This document shows positions 11,301-22,792 of a stretch of DNA of 64,000 nt, one piece after another; positions within the stretch are counted from its first letter, which is position 1, and each line of letters starts with the position of its first letter. The position numbers and the translations under genes were made by a program. Source of the DNA: Daphnia carinata. Its lineage: Eukaryota > Arthropoda > Branchiopoda > Diplostraca > Daphniidae. The stretch is from the NCBI RefSeq assembly GCF_022539665.2, contig NC_081338.1, forward strand, positions 3,037,679-3,101,678, in the 5' to 3' direction. Under the pieces are notes generated by a model. It searched no databases. It had not been told where the DNA came from and worked only from the letters and a program-made list of their open reading frames with translations.

Positions 11301-14300
11301 ACTATAGCGCCAGCGTGATGACGGATAGGTTTCGCATCGTTTGGTGGGGCAAGAGAGGCAATTATATGCGCAGACGCCACACTCGTCTGTTTTACCGTAA
11401 ACATAAAAAAAAGGAGGAATCATAAAAACAAAAAGGGAGACAGGGCTGAGCCGACACTGCAGATGAGACCCATGCAAAACAATCATAAACCTAAATCATC
11501 AAAATAAGAGAAAATGAGAACAGAAAACGGAGCAAAAAAAAAAAAAAAAAAGAAATGTGACGCTTTTTAATCGTTTTTCTTTATTTCAAACGTCTACCAG
11601 GTCGTTTTGGAGACGCGAAGTGGGAACAAAAGCCGAACTTCGTATGTGCCCGTTCTTATTGGATGTCTTTCTGAATGTACCGCGTCGAGGATATACATAC
11701 ACACACACACAAAAATAAAAAATGTCCGTTTCCGGTGTTAAGTGTCCCTGTGCGGTTGGTGACGGATGCTATATGAGGAATATACGTGCGGTATTATGCT
11801 GTGAGACATGAGAGCGCCGTTACTCAACAAGAAATAACAAGGCAATTTGACAACACAAGATACAACAAAATGCACCGTTGAAAATAAAGAGAATGTTCCA
11901 CTTCCCTTCGCCTCCCGTTTCCCCATTTTTAATTGGATCGAATGAAATTTATTAGAAATGATGCTGCAGACGGCCTAATTCGAACAACGCTTTCTCGTAT
12001 GGGGCTTACATTTTTTCAGGCATCAGAAACAAAGGGCCGTTCTGTTTTCCATCTGGACACTGGACGGCACAAAGACGTGGCTTTCAAAGTCAACGAGTTA
12101 AAAACATTTTTTTTTTTTTTGGGGGGGGGGATAGGGGGAGGAGAAGGTTTCGTGTATGTGTGTATATATAAGTTGTACAGTGTTGAAAGAAATATGGCCA
12201 GATTATTACGGAATTTGTTAGCCCGCGCAAGTTTGCGGCAACTGGCAACCAATGGGCTTTGAATTGGGAAAAACGGGGTGTTGGAAGATAGGGAGGAACA
12301 ATTCGGACAACTTCCGGTTGAGTCCTGTTCTTCGTACGAACCGACGACCCGTTGGCAGTTGTCAAACTTCCCGTCGAGGAAAATCATTATGGCAAAACGG
12401 GGGGAAGACGATCGATCGCGCGCTATCCGATGAATGACGAACGTTTTGAAAACAAACAAATGGCGGAAGAAACAAACGCGTGTAAGAACACTTTGGCAAG
12501 GCAAACTTTCTCGGACCAAGGATGTCCATCTTTTGTTAATCCAACAACAAAACCGAATTTAGTCTGAATCAATTTTAATGAACTAGTTTTGATAACAGTC
12601 ACGGTTCCAAGAACTGATTGCAAAAGCAGATTTGATGCTCCTACGCGCGGATCGTATGTAGGTCTATGGAAAGCTTGGGTGACAGAGTACGACTGCACTA
12701 CATGACATGATATGTCTGGGAAAATTCACCCCGTTATGTTTTTTCTTTTTTTTTTCTTTTCCCAGACAAAACTCGAGCAAGAGCAATCAGCAGTTGGTGG
12801 GTATCGTGTTACCTCACTGGTTGTACTAGTGCCTCTCCATAAGCCACATAAAGAATTGTTGCTGGAAATGAGAGTACAGCAACGAACGTCCACATGAAGG
12901 AATGATCTTTCATCGACAGAAAGAAGAAGAAGAAACGGCAAGACAAATGTGCAGCCCCCACCCCCTTTCCAACAAGAGGGAAATGAATCAATGAATGGAT
13001 AAGCATTGGGCTATAGCACGCATGAGTTTCCATTTTTATTTGTTTCTTTTTTTTTTAAATTTATTCGTTGTCTATTTGGCGTGTGTTTCATGTCACTCCA
13101 CCCGGCCTTCTATTCTTTTTTGTCCTACATTTCAAATTTCACGGAACGTGTCGTACGTTCGGTCGCCTTGGCTGCAAGCCTGTCTTTTCTTCTCTTTGAC
13201 AAGACCCTGTCACGCGCACACGTGATTCACGCTTAGATTTGGAGAAAGAAAAAAGAAAAAGATCTTTTGTTTGCCATCCCCATCGTTCAACCGTTGCACG
13301 TATACCGTGAAAACTGAAAAAAATCTGCTAGCCAACAATTGTTTTGGCTCAGAATTGTGCCTTGAAACAGCACAGACTGTATCTGTTTCTTGAACAGAAA
13401 CGAGAGAAAAGATGTCACATGGCTTGTCATCCGAGCTCCGTTGTCCGGAACAAGGGACGTACTTATACACACAAAAAAAAGGGCAACACAAGAGGGGGCA
13501 ACCCGAAAAAAAAAGAGTGTGACGAAAATATGGAGATTTTTAAATTTCATTTTTTTTTTATTTTTAGCTGACGTGCGCACAACCTCCCACGGTAAAGCGC
13601 GACGTTTTTACATATTCCTTAGTGATCAAGAGAGATGCCCTTATGTGTTAGTGGGCGATGAGGGCGTTGTTGGTCCTGAGGAAATTGGCCTTTTTTTTTT
13701 TTTAAACGTCAAATTTCACCAGCCAACGGCTCTTCGTCCGTGCAATTTTAAATAACCTATTGTTTTTTGTTTGTTTTTTTGAAATTTCAAGCTTGGCTTG
13801 AAGACCCCAAGTCAAGCCAATAGAGCGCGTAATTTACGGTGTAGTGTATGGAGATCGACCTTACGGCAGTGCGTCTTTGTAGACACATTGTGACGTGATT
13901 GGAAGCAACGAGTCGAATAGATATACGCATATCAACTGGAAAGGTTATGTATATTTAGAAGGCGGAGTGATGTCCCACCGGGAGCATTTCTTTTGATGAC
14001 ACAGACCTCTATCATAGTTCGTATCTACTACACCTTCTATATACGTCTGGATACGCTGAAGAGGGAAGACTATAGAGACGTAACGAATGGAAAAATAGAC
14101 TCTAGATCTTTTTTTTTTTTTTTTTTTTACATACAAAAGCTGTAGGGCAATATGCGTGTAAACAAGAGGAACTATATGGACCGGACAAAGTTCTTAGATG
14201 TTTTGTTTTTTCTTTACATCCTCTCTTTCTTACAACAAATGTATATACATGGTTAGAAAACACAGGCACGACTCTCTTGTTTTGTCTTGCGGAGAAGACG

Positions 14301-17300
14301 ATGGTGTTGGTGGGTTGATTGGGGATTGTAAAAGAGAAAAAGAAAAGACTGTGCAAGTGGGAATGTGTTGAGGTTCAGTGGTGAGCTGCAATGATGACGT
14401 CCGACACATTATTTGTGCCACATGGCTGGACAGGACAGAGCCAGTGCAAAAGGCCAGACAGCCAACAAATACAGCATAGTTTTTCGAAAAGGTCTGTAAA
14501 AACTATAGCTCCTTTGAAACAACTTCCCCTCTCTTGCGTACTGACGTAGCCGAAAAAACTTTATACAGAACAAACAAGTCGAACCACAAAAGCCCCTGGA
14601 CAGCCGAGTTGCTGCAAGTTTTCCGAGACATTTTTAACACTCTCTTTCTGTTTCTGATGTTGTTTCATTTGCTTTCCGATCACCATCGACTGGGCCTGCT
14701 GCTGTGTCTTGTGTTTCTGTTGCGCTTTTCTTTTGCTCGCCTTCTTTAGACCACGAGCAAGAAAAAAACCTTCACTGACTGGCTAGTCTAAACTTGTGTA
14801 AACAATCCCATCCGGGGCTATTTATCGACGCCAATAAACACGTTCTCATAGCCAAACGCTGTGACGTTCGCCAATTAGGAACGTCACGATAGAGCCAGCA
14901 CTTGTTTCGTTCCCCAAAATGAATCAAAGAAAATGATAGCAACATCCACGAATGTTATCTAGACGATGGGATCGTTGACGTTTCGTTAGAGTAAGGGGGG
15001 GGGGGACATACTTGCAAATGGATAAGTGATGAATTTTGAGGGGAAAATAACGAGTTGAAGGGAACTACCGGAAACTAGGACATTCTCCTTTAGGTCAAAG
15101 ATCACGTAAGATTTTTTTGTTTACCCCTTTTCTTTCCGTTCCATCATTTGACGCTTCTCCTTTTGGGACTAGACGCCGTCTCTTGTTAACTTGTTGTTCT
15201 CTTTATAGAAAATATTCATCAGGCGGTGAGCATGTGTTTAACAGCGTCAAAAGAGCACTGTGTTCAAATGAGCCTTTTATTTTTCTTTAGTTTAGTAATT
15301 AAAACAGCGATCGAGAAAAGGGAAATCTTGTTCGATGTTTGGCTCTCGATTTAACTACTATTGTTTCAATGCACTCTTCTGTAAACATTTGTGGCCGATG
15401 TAGAGGAGAAGGCAAACAAATCTGGCTATTAGCAGACACTATACCTGCCTCGAGTTCTAATTGTTTGTCAGGTATGTATCAACAGCTTGTTGGTTTAGTA
15501 TTTCGAAACAAAACAGTAGCGCCATATCATCGTATTGGCTCCTGCCTTATCGATTCTAAAACCTTCAACGTTAGAAATTGCATTCACTGGACGTGTTGGA
15601 ATAGATGAAACCGTCTGGCCAAAACGATTGCGAGTTGGCTTTTGCGCTATGATTTTTTTGCTTCATAAGCTTCGGTTGGACAAGACAGACGCTTGTTACG
15701 TTCCTTTGTATCTTTGCTATTTTGAGACTGCGAAAAAGACATTAGCCCCGTTGTGCTTTTCTATTTAACAATGAAGGATTCCCAGTTCCAGGTATAGTAG
15801 AAGCTTCACTTGTTAGACGTCCAAGATATTTTTGGTGCCATGTGAATACGTCGCGAGAAGGAAGAAAAGGACATTATCACACGCATACACAAGAAAGATT
15901 GAGTCCAAAGTATCCATATATTTTTTGTGTATATATATATATATATGCACACACACACATATGAGCAGGTTTTTGTCTAGCCGAGAACGTCGGGACAGAA
16001 AAGAGGGTCATAACGAGCGGCTTGAGTATAAGGGGCGCTCATATCGTTGTCTTTTTTTCTTTCTTTTTTCCTCCTCTTTGAAATATGAATTGTGACAGAC
16101 AACAGGATGTGCAGCAGCTCTGCGGAGGGTGGCACCCGGGAGGAAGAATGCTTTAATGAACAGCTTGGGCGGGTGTCACGGGCCAGGTCCCGTTGTTGTT
16201 TTGCCTCGTTGTGTGTGATGCGAGAAGTCACGTCAGTAAATATAACGCGACTCCATATCTTTCTCTCGCTCTCTGTCTACCTCTTTCCGATGATGGCAAA
16301 CATGCCCGACACACAAACAACCAGCCCATCAGTCATAAGTTCGCGCCTCTGGAGCCCCAGCAGCACGTGTAATACGTGCCACACGGATGAGATGTGCGCA
16401 ACTGTTGCATTTTTTCTTTTTTAAACCATCATTTTCAGGAAATATTCTTTGCAAAGGTTACTCTTCGATGTTGATTCAGTTTAATTGCCCTAGTTATCGA
16501 CAGCGACGAGTGTTCCGTTGTTTGTTTCCTTCCTTATTTTCAGATCATTTTTCACGAGCTTTAAAAGGGGGTTTACGGTTTTGACACTCGATGTCATCCC
16601 CCTCTTTTTCTTGAGGGGGAGGCAAAACAACAAAAAAAAAACAGGGAGCAAAGCCATTTAGATCTAAAGTCAATAGACCCCCTCGTTAAACTATCGACTG
16701 TTTCTTGCTCTCACACACCGTCTCTGCGAAGACGCTGTATGGATGACTTCCGTTCCTACACCCACACAGTTTATCTAATACGGGATGTATATACAACAAA
16801 GAACGGCGGTGTACGGTTGTAGGACAAACGTTATACCGCAACGTGAAGAGAGGCGAAATGTGTAAAAAAAAAAGGGAGGATATATCTGTGCTCTTCTTCT
16901 TTTTCTTTATGGTAATGAATTGTTGGTGTCTAATGTGGCGAGAGCTTTGGTGGTAGCTTTGCCATATGCGGTGGTGTTCAATCAATTGGACGGGGCACGA
17001 CAGCGTTTTCAAACCGGCTGTTGTTGGTACGGCCAGGATATAAAGTGGCTATATGAGGAAGGAAAAATAGAGAAAGAGAGAGACATAAGGAAGAGGGGAA
17101 AAACGATGCCGAAAAAAAAAAGTTGGAAACCGGAACCGAAGGATTGAAAAGGCTGTCAAAAACGATTTGTGGAGGCCAAACGTTTGTTAAGAGACATTTT
17201 TGTTTCCACCCCAACTGATTTTTTTTTTATTTGAGAAACGCTATACACGGAAAGCAGCTTGCCTTGCGTCTCTCATACAGTCAATTGCGCAAAAGCTTAA

Positions 17301-20300
17301 AAGGAAACGTTCGCCAGTTCCGAACTTCCGTCGATATCTGTTCCGCTGCGCTGTTCAATATTTTCTTTCTCATGGGCCTCGTACGAGAAGTCTACTGTTC
17401 TATCGATGTTTCTACATCTCCAAGGGTTTGTTTTGCGTCGATTGCTTGTTCTTTTTGTCAAACAAACGAAAGCCAGAACAAAAAGAAAAACCTTTAGGGC
17501 GACCACCACAGCTCGGAATGATGGGGCAAGATTGGTAAGTAATGCCAGCTGTTATGTGACGTAAACACACAAGCAAAAAAAAGGGCGGCTCTGTTCCGCG
17601 CTGTCATGTTTTCTCTGTTCTTGCTGTGCTCTGTTCTCGACAAAATATCATAAACAAAACAAATAGCATGTGGCAAAAGTTGGGATTTTGTTTTGGCCAA
17701 CGACGCTGTGGACTTTGGTCGTGTAAAATTGTTAATTTTTCAGTTAGAGTGTTATTACGTTTGAGTAAAGTTTCATTCTTTCAAATGAAAAGATTGAACA
17801 CTCGGAAGAAGTGGGGGATGGCCAATTGGCTCTGAATATTTCGAGAAGGGTTGGAGATACTGTACACTCGAGGACTTTGTGAAGAAGACGCTGTGTGTGT
17901 TCGGGATCCATTGATTTCAACACCGCAAGGGCATCAATTAGTTCATTAGCTTAATGACAGTGTATCTTTAGGTATGAATGTTCACAACAGCGCGAAACGC
18001 GATGTGTGCAAGTGTAAAAAGAAGGAAAACCAGCTGTAAAGTTAGTCTAAGTTCAAGTTTCCTATCAATGGCCGCCCCTCTCTCCGTTCCTGTAGATCAA
18101 ACCAACTTTCGATTGGGTTTGTGTGCATTACTAAATGGCTCGTCTATGAAAAAGAGTAAAAACGGCACGATCTCAATAGGTAAGTTTGCACAATTAAGAA
18201 GAAAAGAAGAAAAACAGGGGGGGGGGGGGAGAATCTTTCTGTGTAATAGCCAACGAGGCGGATGTGTGTCCTTTATTGCATCGAACTTTCGTGGCTGTTG
18301 AAACAAGAGAGGACTAGAAACACGTCAGAATGATGTGCCATTAGAAGTCAAGATGTCTTCTGTAAACCAATGTATAAGTAGCTTGTATATATAGAGTTAA
18401 TAAGAGGGTTGTTCACAGGCACACGCCAGGAGGGCTGGGAGGGATGAAGTGAATTGAGCGTGTAGAATCGGTTGGAGCTAATTACATCGACCGCTTTGAA
18501 CTAATTAGTTGCAGACCGCATGTATAGAGCAAAACTTCCACAACGTTGGTGAAACAAGTGCCAATTTCTATTCATCTTTCTTTCCTTTTTTTTTGTGAGA
18601 CGCCATTGGCTGGCATTACACGAGAAGAGAGAATGAAATATATATTTAAAAAAAAAACAAAAAAACAGGGTAGAAGTTCAGATAGGGAAATTAAGCGAAA
18701 TTCACATCGGATGTTTAACTATTCAATGGATATTGTTTAATTTAGGTGAATAGTCGTAATCTAATTTCATTTTCTTGTTTGTCCTATTTAATTCGTACGA
18801 ATTGGCCTCACTACGTGTAACTTTAGTTTCCGCAGTGTGATGTGCAAACCACGAAAGGACATTGTGAAGTTGGATAAGATAAGAGAACAAACCGAAATAA
18901 TCGGATAACAAACACAAAAGAAAATAGCCGGTATAAATAGAAGCAGCCATTTGCATATGACAATTCAAAGCAAAATAACGGAGGGGGTGCGCGCAAAGAA
19001 GAAGGCTTTGTGGTTTACCGTGTGTGTGTGTTCATATATATAAATATACAAGAGTATACATATTCATCTATCGCTCCCTATAGAATATCAACTAGAAACA
19101 GCTCATTAGACTAGCGGCGAAGCCATCCTCTCGAAAACTACAAAAGCCTCGGCCGTGTGTTCGTCATCATCAAATACCATCGCCGCTTGCATCGTATAGC
19201 CGCTTCTTCATCTTTGTCTCCTTATTTTCTAATTGTTTCATTCGCGGACTTTGATATATTCGTTTTTCTTTTTGGTCTTCAAAGGGGATCATTCTTGTTT
19301 TGTTTTTTCTTAAATAGACATTTTTTAAACTCTGCTTTATCTACATCTTGTTGCAAAATGGGTTTGTTTTCAAATGCGACAAAGAGCCGCATAACGTTTT
19401 GTTTTTATGGGCTTTAATCAATCCGAAGCTTCGTGTGTCGTGCGCAAATTTCGTAGGTTATTAATTAATCGTCATCAATCGAAAGCTAAATATTATTATT
19501 GTTTGTGTACGAAATTTGGATTTGACGTACTTTGTCTGTGTAATCGCTGCTGCTGCTTCCGCTGCGCTGGGCGATCATCTGCTCGCGCAATTTCTGTAAT
19601 TCGGCGATCGTCTCGGACAGGCGGCGCTCCTTTTCCGTCAGAGATTCGCCGGATAGAACGTCCAATAGCGAGCCGGTTTCTTGCGCATGGCTACCAGCTG
19701 CGCTACTGTTGCCGCTCTCAGTAGACGAGCGATGCATTCCGCCTGAGCCGGATTGATTCGAATGCCCTGACCTAGAAAAAAAAATGTAACAAGATTGAAA
19801 TTAGACTCCATTGAATGTGTGTCTACCTAGCGTATAGCTGTCTATATATTTATTATCCTACTTTCCGCACTTGATACGAATACCGACCGCATCGTTTCAC
19901 GAGCATTTAATCTTACAAGTTGTCGTTGAAAACCACGTACGCTAATCATTGATGCCTTTACAACAATACAGGCCACTGTTTACCCCCGGTTTATGCCTGC
20001 TGGATATCCGATTTGTTTTGTGTATGTACATCTAGTTCTATATAGAGTTTATATAGCTAATAGCCATGACGTTCATGTACACTGTGCGATTGGTTCCGAG
20101 GCGCTTTCATTGCAGCCCTTTTGCTACGTTGCTATTCAAAGCGCTCTGTTTCAATACGTGTAATACGAGGGAAAATGGATTCTCGAATTTCAACGGATTT
20201 GCAACAACTAGATTCGTTTGTGTGGGGCATTTGAATTACGGAATGCATGTACTGTATATACCTGTCTTTATTGAAAGGATCCATTTCATCGACTGGCGAA

Positions 20301-20536
20301 TGGCTGATGTGCATCTTGGATGAGAGTTTCTTCAGAACGTCGTCCATCGATCGTTTGCCAGGTTGTTGATGATTGTGTTGCGAACGCTGTTGCTGGCCGT
20401 TGCCGGTGGATCGTTCGCCGAAGAAGAAATTCAGTTCTCCTAGTGGATTCATTTTCTCTAGTTCCAGACTGTCGTAACTGCTGCCGTTGTGGCTGGATGT
20501 GTCGGACAATTGGCTGTGATGAAGATTGTCGTTCAT
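4875..20536 (-). CDS. SoxD: SoxD-family HMG-box transcription factor (SOX5/6/13; Drosophila Sox102F-like), nine coding exons
   Basis: Joining minus-strand exons 20262-20536, 19531-19771, 7052-7255, 6643-6942, 6382-6580, 6126-6320, 5730-6005, 5448-5615 and 4875-5377 gives an uninterrupted frame of 786 aa. Every junction is GT-AG and phase-consistent. Domains in order are a Met-Asp-Asp-Val-Leu motif region (about aa 65-80), a leucine zipper (136-157), a Gln-rich coiled coil (178-240), a PLNLS motif (399-403), the HMG box (about 584-655) and an acidic Ser/Asp-rich tail. The zipper plus the HMG signature [20 protein letters not shown] is diagnostic of SoxD. Family knowledge: SoxD proteins dimerise through the zipper, bind AACAAT-like DNA in the nucleus, lack a strong activation domain and act as co-regulators in neural and muscle development. 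The start ATG at 20536 has a purine at -3 but lies only nine bases after an acceptor, so further 5' exons exist, at least as UTR. Identification is very sure; the N-terminus is less so. Confidence 0.93.
5448..5615 (-). CDS. SoxD: SoxD exon H: first part of HMG box
   Basis: This exon covers aa 564-619. It reads [17 protein letters not shown] and then the HMG box from [20 protein letters not shown] to NISKIL. The DNA-intercalating FM wedge (aa 592-593) and the RPMNAF minor-groove motif are intact. The exon ends inside the box at codon 620 (G|GT), splitting the HMG domain. Confidence 0.96.
5730..6005 (-). CDS. SoxD: SoxD exon G: low-complexity linker
   Basis: This exon covers aa 472-563 and is Gly/Ala/Ser/Asn-rich ([16 protein letters not shown] and so on). 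The donor is GTAAGT at 5729 and the acceptor TTTTATAG. It joins in phase 1 to the HMG exon, giving a Thr-Lys-Met junction. Confidence 0.87.
6126..6320 (-). CDS. SoxD: SoxD exon F: Pro/Ser/Thr-rich linker
   Basis: This exon covers aa 407-471. It begins [18 protein letters not shown], which could be proline-directed phosphorylation sites, and ends in AMSFTG. Its splice acceptor GCTACAG and donor GTAAGG are good. No structured domain is visible. Confidence 0.87.
6382..6580 (-). CDS. SoxD: SoxD exon E: PLNLS co-repressor motif
   Basis: This exon covers aa 341-406. It is joined to exon D by a 62-bp intron (6581-6642), and a frame change between the two open frames requires this splice. It ends with [17 protein letters not shown] (aa 399-403) is the CtBP-binding motif also present in SOX5/6 (QPLNLS), where it recruits the co-repressor. 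Confidence 0.9.
6643..6942 (-). CDS. SoxD: SoxD exon D: linker with PPLMLLPYL
   Basis: This exon is exactly 100 codons (aa 241-340), phase 0 at both ends. It contains an Ala-rich stretch and [15 protein letters not shown], which parallels the PPLMIPIF/PPLMIPVF segment that follows the coiled coil in SOX6/SOX5. The rest is Ser/Thr/Gly-rich. The donor is ATG|GTATCT at 6643/6642. Confidence 0.87.
7052..7255 (-). CDS. SoxD: SoxD exon C: Gln-rich coiled coil
   Basis: This exon is exactly 68 codons (aa 173-240) in phase 0 at both ends. It starts AGHNN, followed by seven Gln codons (mixed CAA/CAG), then a spacer and a helix-forming segment [15 protein letters not shown] with many Leu/Ile at heptad-like spacing. 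This corresponds to the Q-box of SOX5/6 downstream of the zipper. Because the exon length is divisible by three, skipping it would keep the frame. Confidence 0.9.
7256..19530 (-). other. SoxD: 12.3 kb SoxD intron; no gene recognised inside
   Basis: The intron runs from the GTACGT donor at 19530 to the CACGATAG acceptor at 7256. It separates the zipper exon from the rest of the protein, while the other downstream introns are only 61-120 bp. A large intron in a developmental regulator usually holds enhancers, but I cannot point to a specific element. It contains G13 (about 8766), A18 (about 11534), T14 joined to G10 (12107-12130), T19 (about 14110) and several AT or CA microsatellites. The longest open frame (7829-8422, minus, 197 codons) shows no domain and is probably chance. 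Confidence 0.75.
12107..12130 (+). repeat. T14 joined to G10 homopolymer switch
   Basis: Fourteen T are followed directly by ten G, inside the large SoxD intron. Confidence 0.97.
19531..19771 (-). CDS. SoxD: SoxD exon B: leucine zipper
   Basis: This exon encodes aa 92-172. The segment [20 protein letters not shown] is the SoxD leucine zipper, with hydrophobic residues L136, L143, L150 and M157 at exact seven-residue spacing. It corresponds to the LTEKERQLSTMINQL segment of SOX5/6, which mediates homo- and heterodimerisation. The acceptor is TTTTCTAG and the donor GTACGT. It is joined in phase 0 to the Gln-rich exon across a 12.3 kb intron. Confidence 0.93.
19772..20261 (-). other. SoxD: SoxD intron A/B (490 bp)
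   Basis: The GTATAT donor at 20261 and TTTTCTAG acceptor at 19772 bound an intron that splits a codon in phase 2. Nothing else recognisable lies in it. Confidence 0.8.
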
Positions 20537-20545
20537 CTTCGTGAT
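20262..20545 (-). CDS. SoxD: SoxD exon A: N-terminus
   Basis: The exon follows an acceptor (TTTCAATCAG) and ends at a GTATAT donor (20261-20260). The first in-frame ATG is at 20536 and reads [12 protein letters not shown]. The exon codes for aa 1-91, Ser/His/Gln-rich, with a [14 protein letters not shown] segment. That segment resembles the short conserved helix preceding the zipper in vertebrate SOX5/6 (RKGSLADVVDTLK-type). The frame stays open upstream of the ATG through the acceptor, so an additional coding exon upstream cannot be excluded. Confidence 0.85.
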
Positions 20546-20872
20546 CTGATTGAAATCAAGTTGCCATGCAGACAAGATAAATTTCAATTACCAACAACGC
20601 ATGTAAAAAAAAAAATGGACAAAATAAAAAACGACAGTGTTCCAAACGAAGTGTCTTGTACTCGGTCTAGTAAACCGATGGTTCGAAGACAAACAAACGT
20701 CGCGCAAATTGCGGAACACGTGAAATACTACAACACGAGCGTGCCCCTGCCAAAACAACAGCTGAACCTATCAAAGCATTTCGTGTGTAGACTACATCGA
20801 CAGCCAATAAAAAAGAGAAAAGATGGCCGCAACTTTGGACAAGTACCGCTAGAGACACAAGAAATAACATTG

Positions 20873-20873
<1 letters not shown>

Positions 20874-20917
<44 letters not shown>

Positions 20918-20921
20918 GGGG
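20874..20921 (+). repeat. Compound repeat (GA)n followed by G15
   Basis: About 16 GA units run directly into 15 consecutive G (20907-20921). The same architecture recurs at 29769-29798. It lies about 330 bp upstream of the first recognised SoxD exon. Confidence 0.97.
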
Positions 20922-22753
20922 CAAGTCAAACTGTAAACAGCGCGTAGCGTAGCGATAACAACCAAACAATCGTGTCATTGGGTCCAGCACGAGACTGTTC
21001 TTCTCCACGCAATTGTCTATAATCATCTTTGACTTCGAAAAAAGTTGGCTCTACAAACAATCGCGCCTCGCAAACAGTGTCGAACTAACGCAGAGAGGGA
21101 TGCGAAAAGATACTTTTAAAAAACCAAACGAAGGATGGCAGTCATAAGACAAAAAAAAAGAAAAAAGAAATTGGTCTTCAGAGAGAAATCAGCTGTCTCG
21201 AAAAACGCCATGTGCCTTGTGCGAAAGAATAAATGATCTTTTTCGAGTTCTCTTCGTTCAGGTCCTGGCAAAGCAGCAGCTTTTTGGAAAGTCGAACGAC
21301 TGCTGATGGAACTATGCCTATTTGTCATGCGCCCACCACACGTTTGCCGTACAGACACACAGACACAACAGCTGGTATAATGCTAGCGCTCAATTAATCA
21401 AGACAGCGTTTTTCTTCTGAGATGTACGTTTCACATTTGTTCATTTCCCTTCTACTCTTTGTGCTGTAGTACAATGTTTTGTACCGTCTTCCAGAAGCAA
21501 AAAGCAAACGACGTTGCAAGCAAGACAAAGAGGACAAGTAATCGTCCGTTCTTCGTGAATATATTAGAATCCGATTGGCTATCTTAGAAAAGAAAAAGAA
21601 AGGTGGGGAAAGAGAAAATATGACGGTAAAAAAAAAAAAAATATGTATGTGTCTATGAAGTGAAAATAATAGGCGGGGGGAGGGGGGATCTTTGGGATCT
21701 GTGTGCGCGTGACAGAGGGTCTTTGGCATTTCTGTTTTTGGCGTCTTTGTGTTTTTCTTTTCCTGACTTGTCTAATATTTCTCCTCTTGTTATTTGCCCT
21801 TGTCTTTCCTCTCCTTTTTTTTTTCTCAACTGCACCGTTTTTCCCTTCAAAAATAACGAGCCTAACTGACAAATACTCTTTGCTTTCGGGGAACGTGTTG
21901 TCTAGCGAGTCAATCAGTCATTCAATCTATATTTAGCTTGCCCTTTTTGGAAATTATTATATTGCTTATTGCTCCAGCACCATATCTGTTCTAACGATGG
22001 TGATGAACTCGGAGTAAAAAAAAAAAGGTCGGACTAGTCCTTCCCTAGAAATGTTCAGTTTGCATCTCTTTGCAGAGAGCCTATCTGAATGTACCCGCAC
22101 TTTGTGTTTAATACCTCCTCGAGTTTTACACCGAAAGTTGGGCTGTACGTATCGTGAGTTCCATCAGCCTCCAGTACGAGGAAAAGAGAAAGGATAATTT
22201 AAAACTCGGCTACGATGAAAAGACACTTTTGCAAATGTGAACCGCAGAAATTAAGAAGAATGTAGGCAAGAACAAGAAGTTGTGAGGACACGGAAAGGCA
22301 GAAGCGGTCTACTATTCAATGGGGCGGGGGGAGAGGTGGGCGTGCTCTATTCATTTCCACTTGTGAATCGTCTCTTTTGATTCTTACCTCAATTTGTTGA
22401 TGCTTTTTGCCGACGTGAACGAAAGAAAAACGTTTCAAGCGAAGAAAGTAAATGCTTAAGGCCGGCGGTTTTTGTGAATTATTAGAACGTCAGATGTAGG
22501 ACGGACATTTCATGAGGGATGTTGTCCCCCTCTTTTTCTTTTTGTTTCTACCTCTTTTTTTATTATTATAGACAGCGACTGTGCCTTTCTTATGATTTTC
22601 TTTTGGTGCTTCTCTCCCCGCGGGATTCTTATCCGTTGATTACTGGCGAACGAAGTTGATGAAGAAGCAAGAAAAGAATCGAGTAATAGCGAAACGTACG
22701 TAGCAAATCGCAAGGAAGAGAGAGAAGATTATAAGACATAGCAAAACAAAAGC

Positions 22754-22792
22754 CCACACACACACACACACACACACGCAAAAAAAAAAAAA
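22754..22792 (+). repeat. (CA)n microsatellite followed by poly(A)
   Basis: About eleven CA units are followed after CGC by a 12-base A run and short AAT repeats. Confidence 0.95.
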
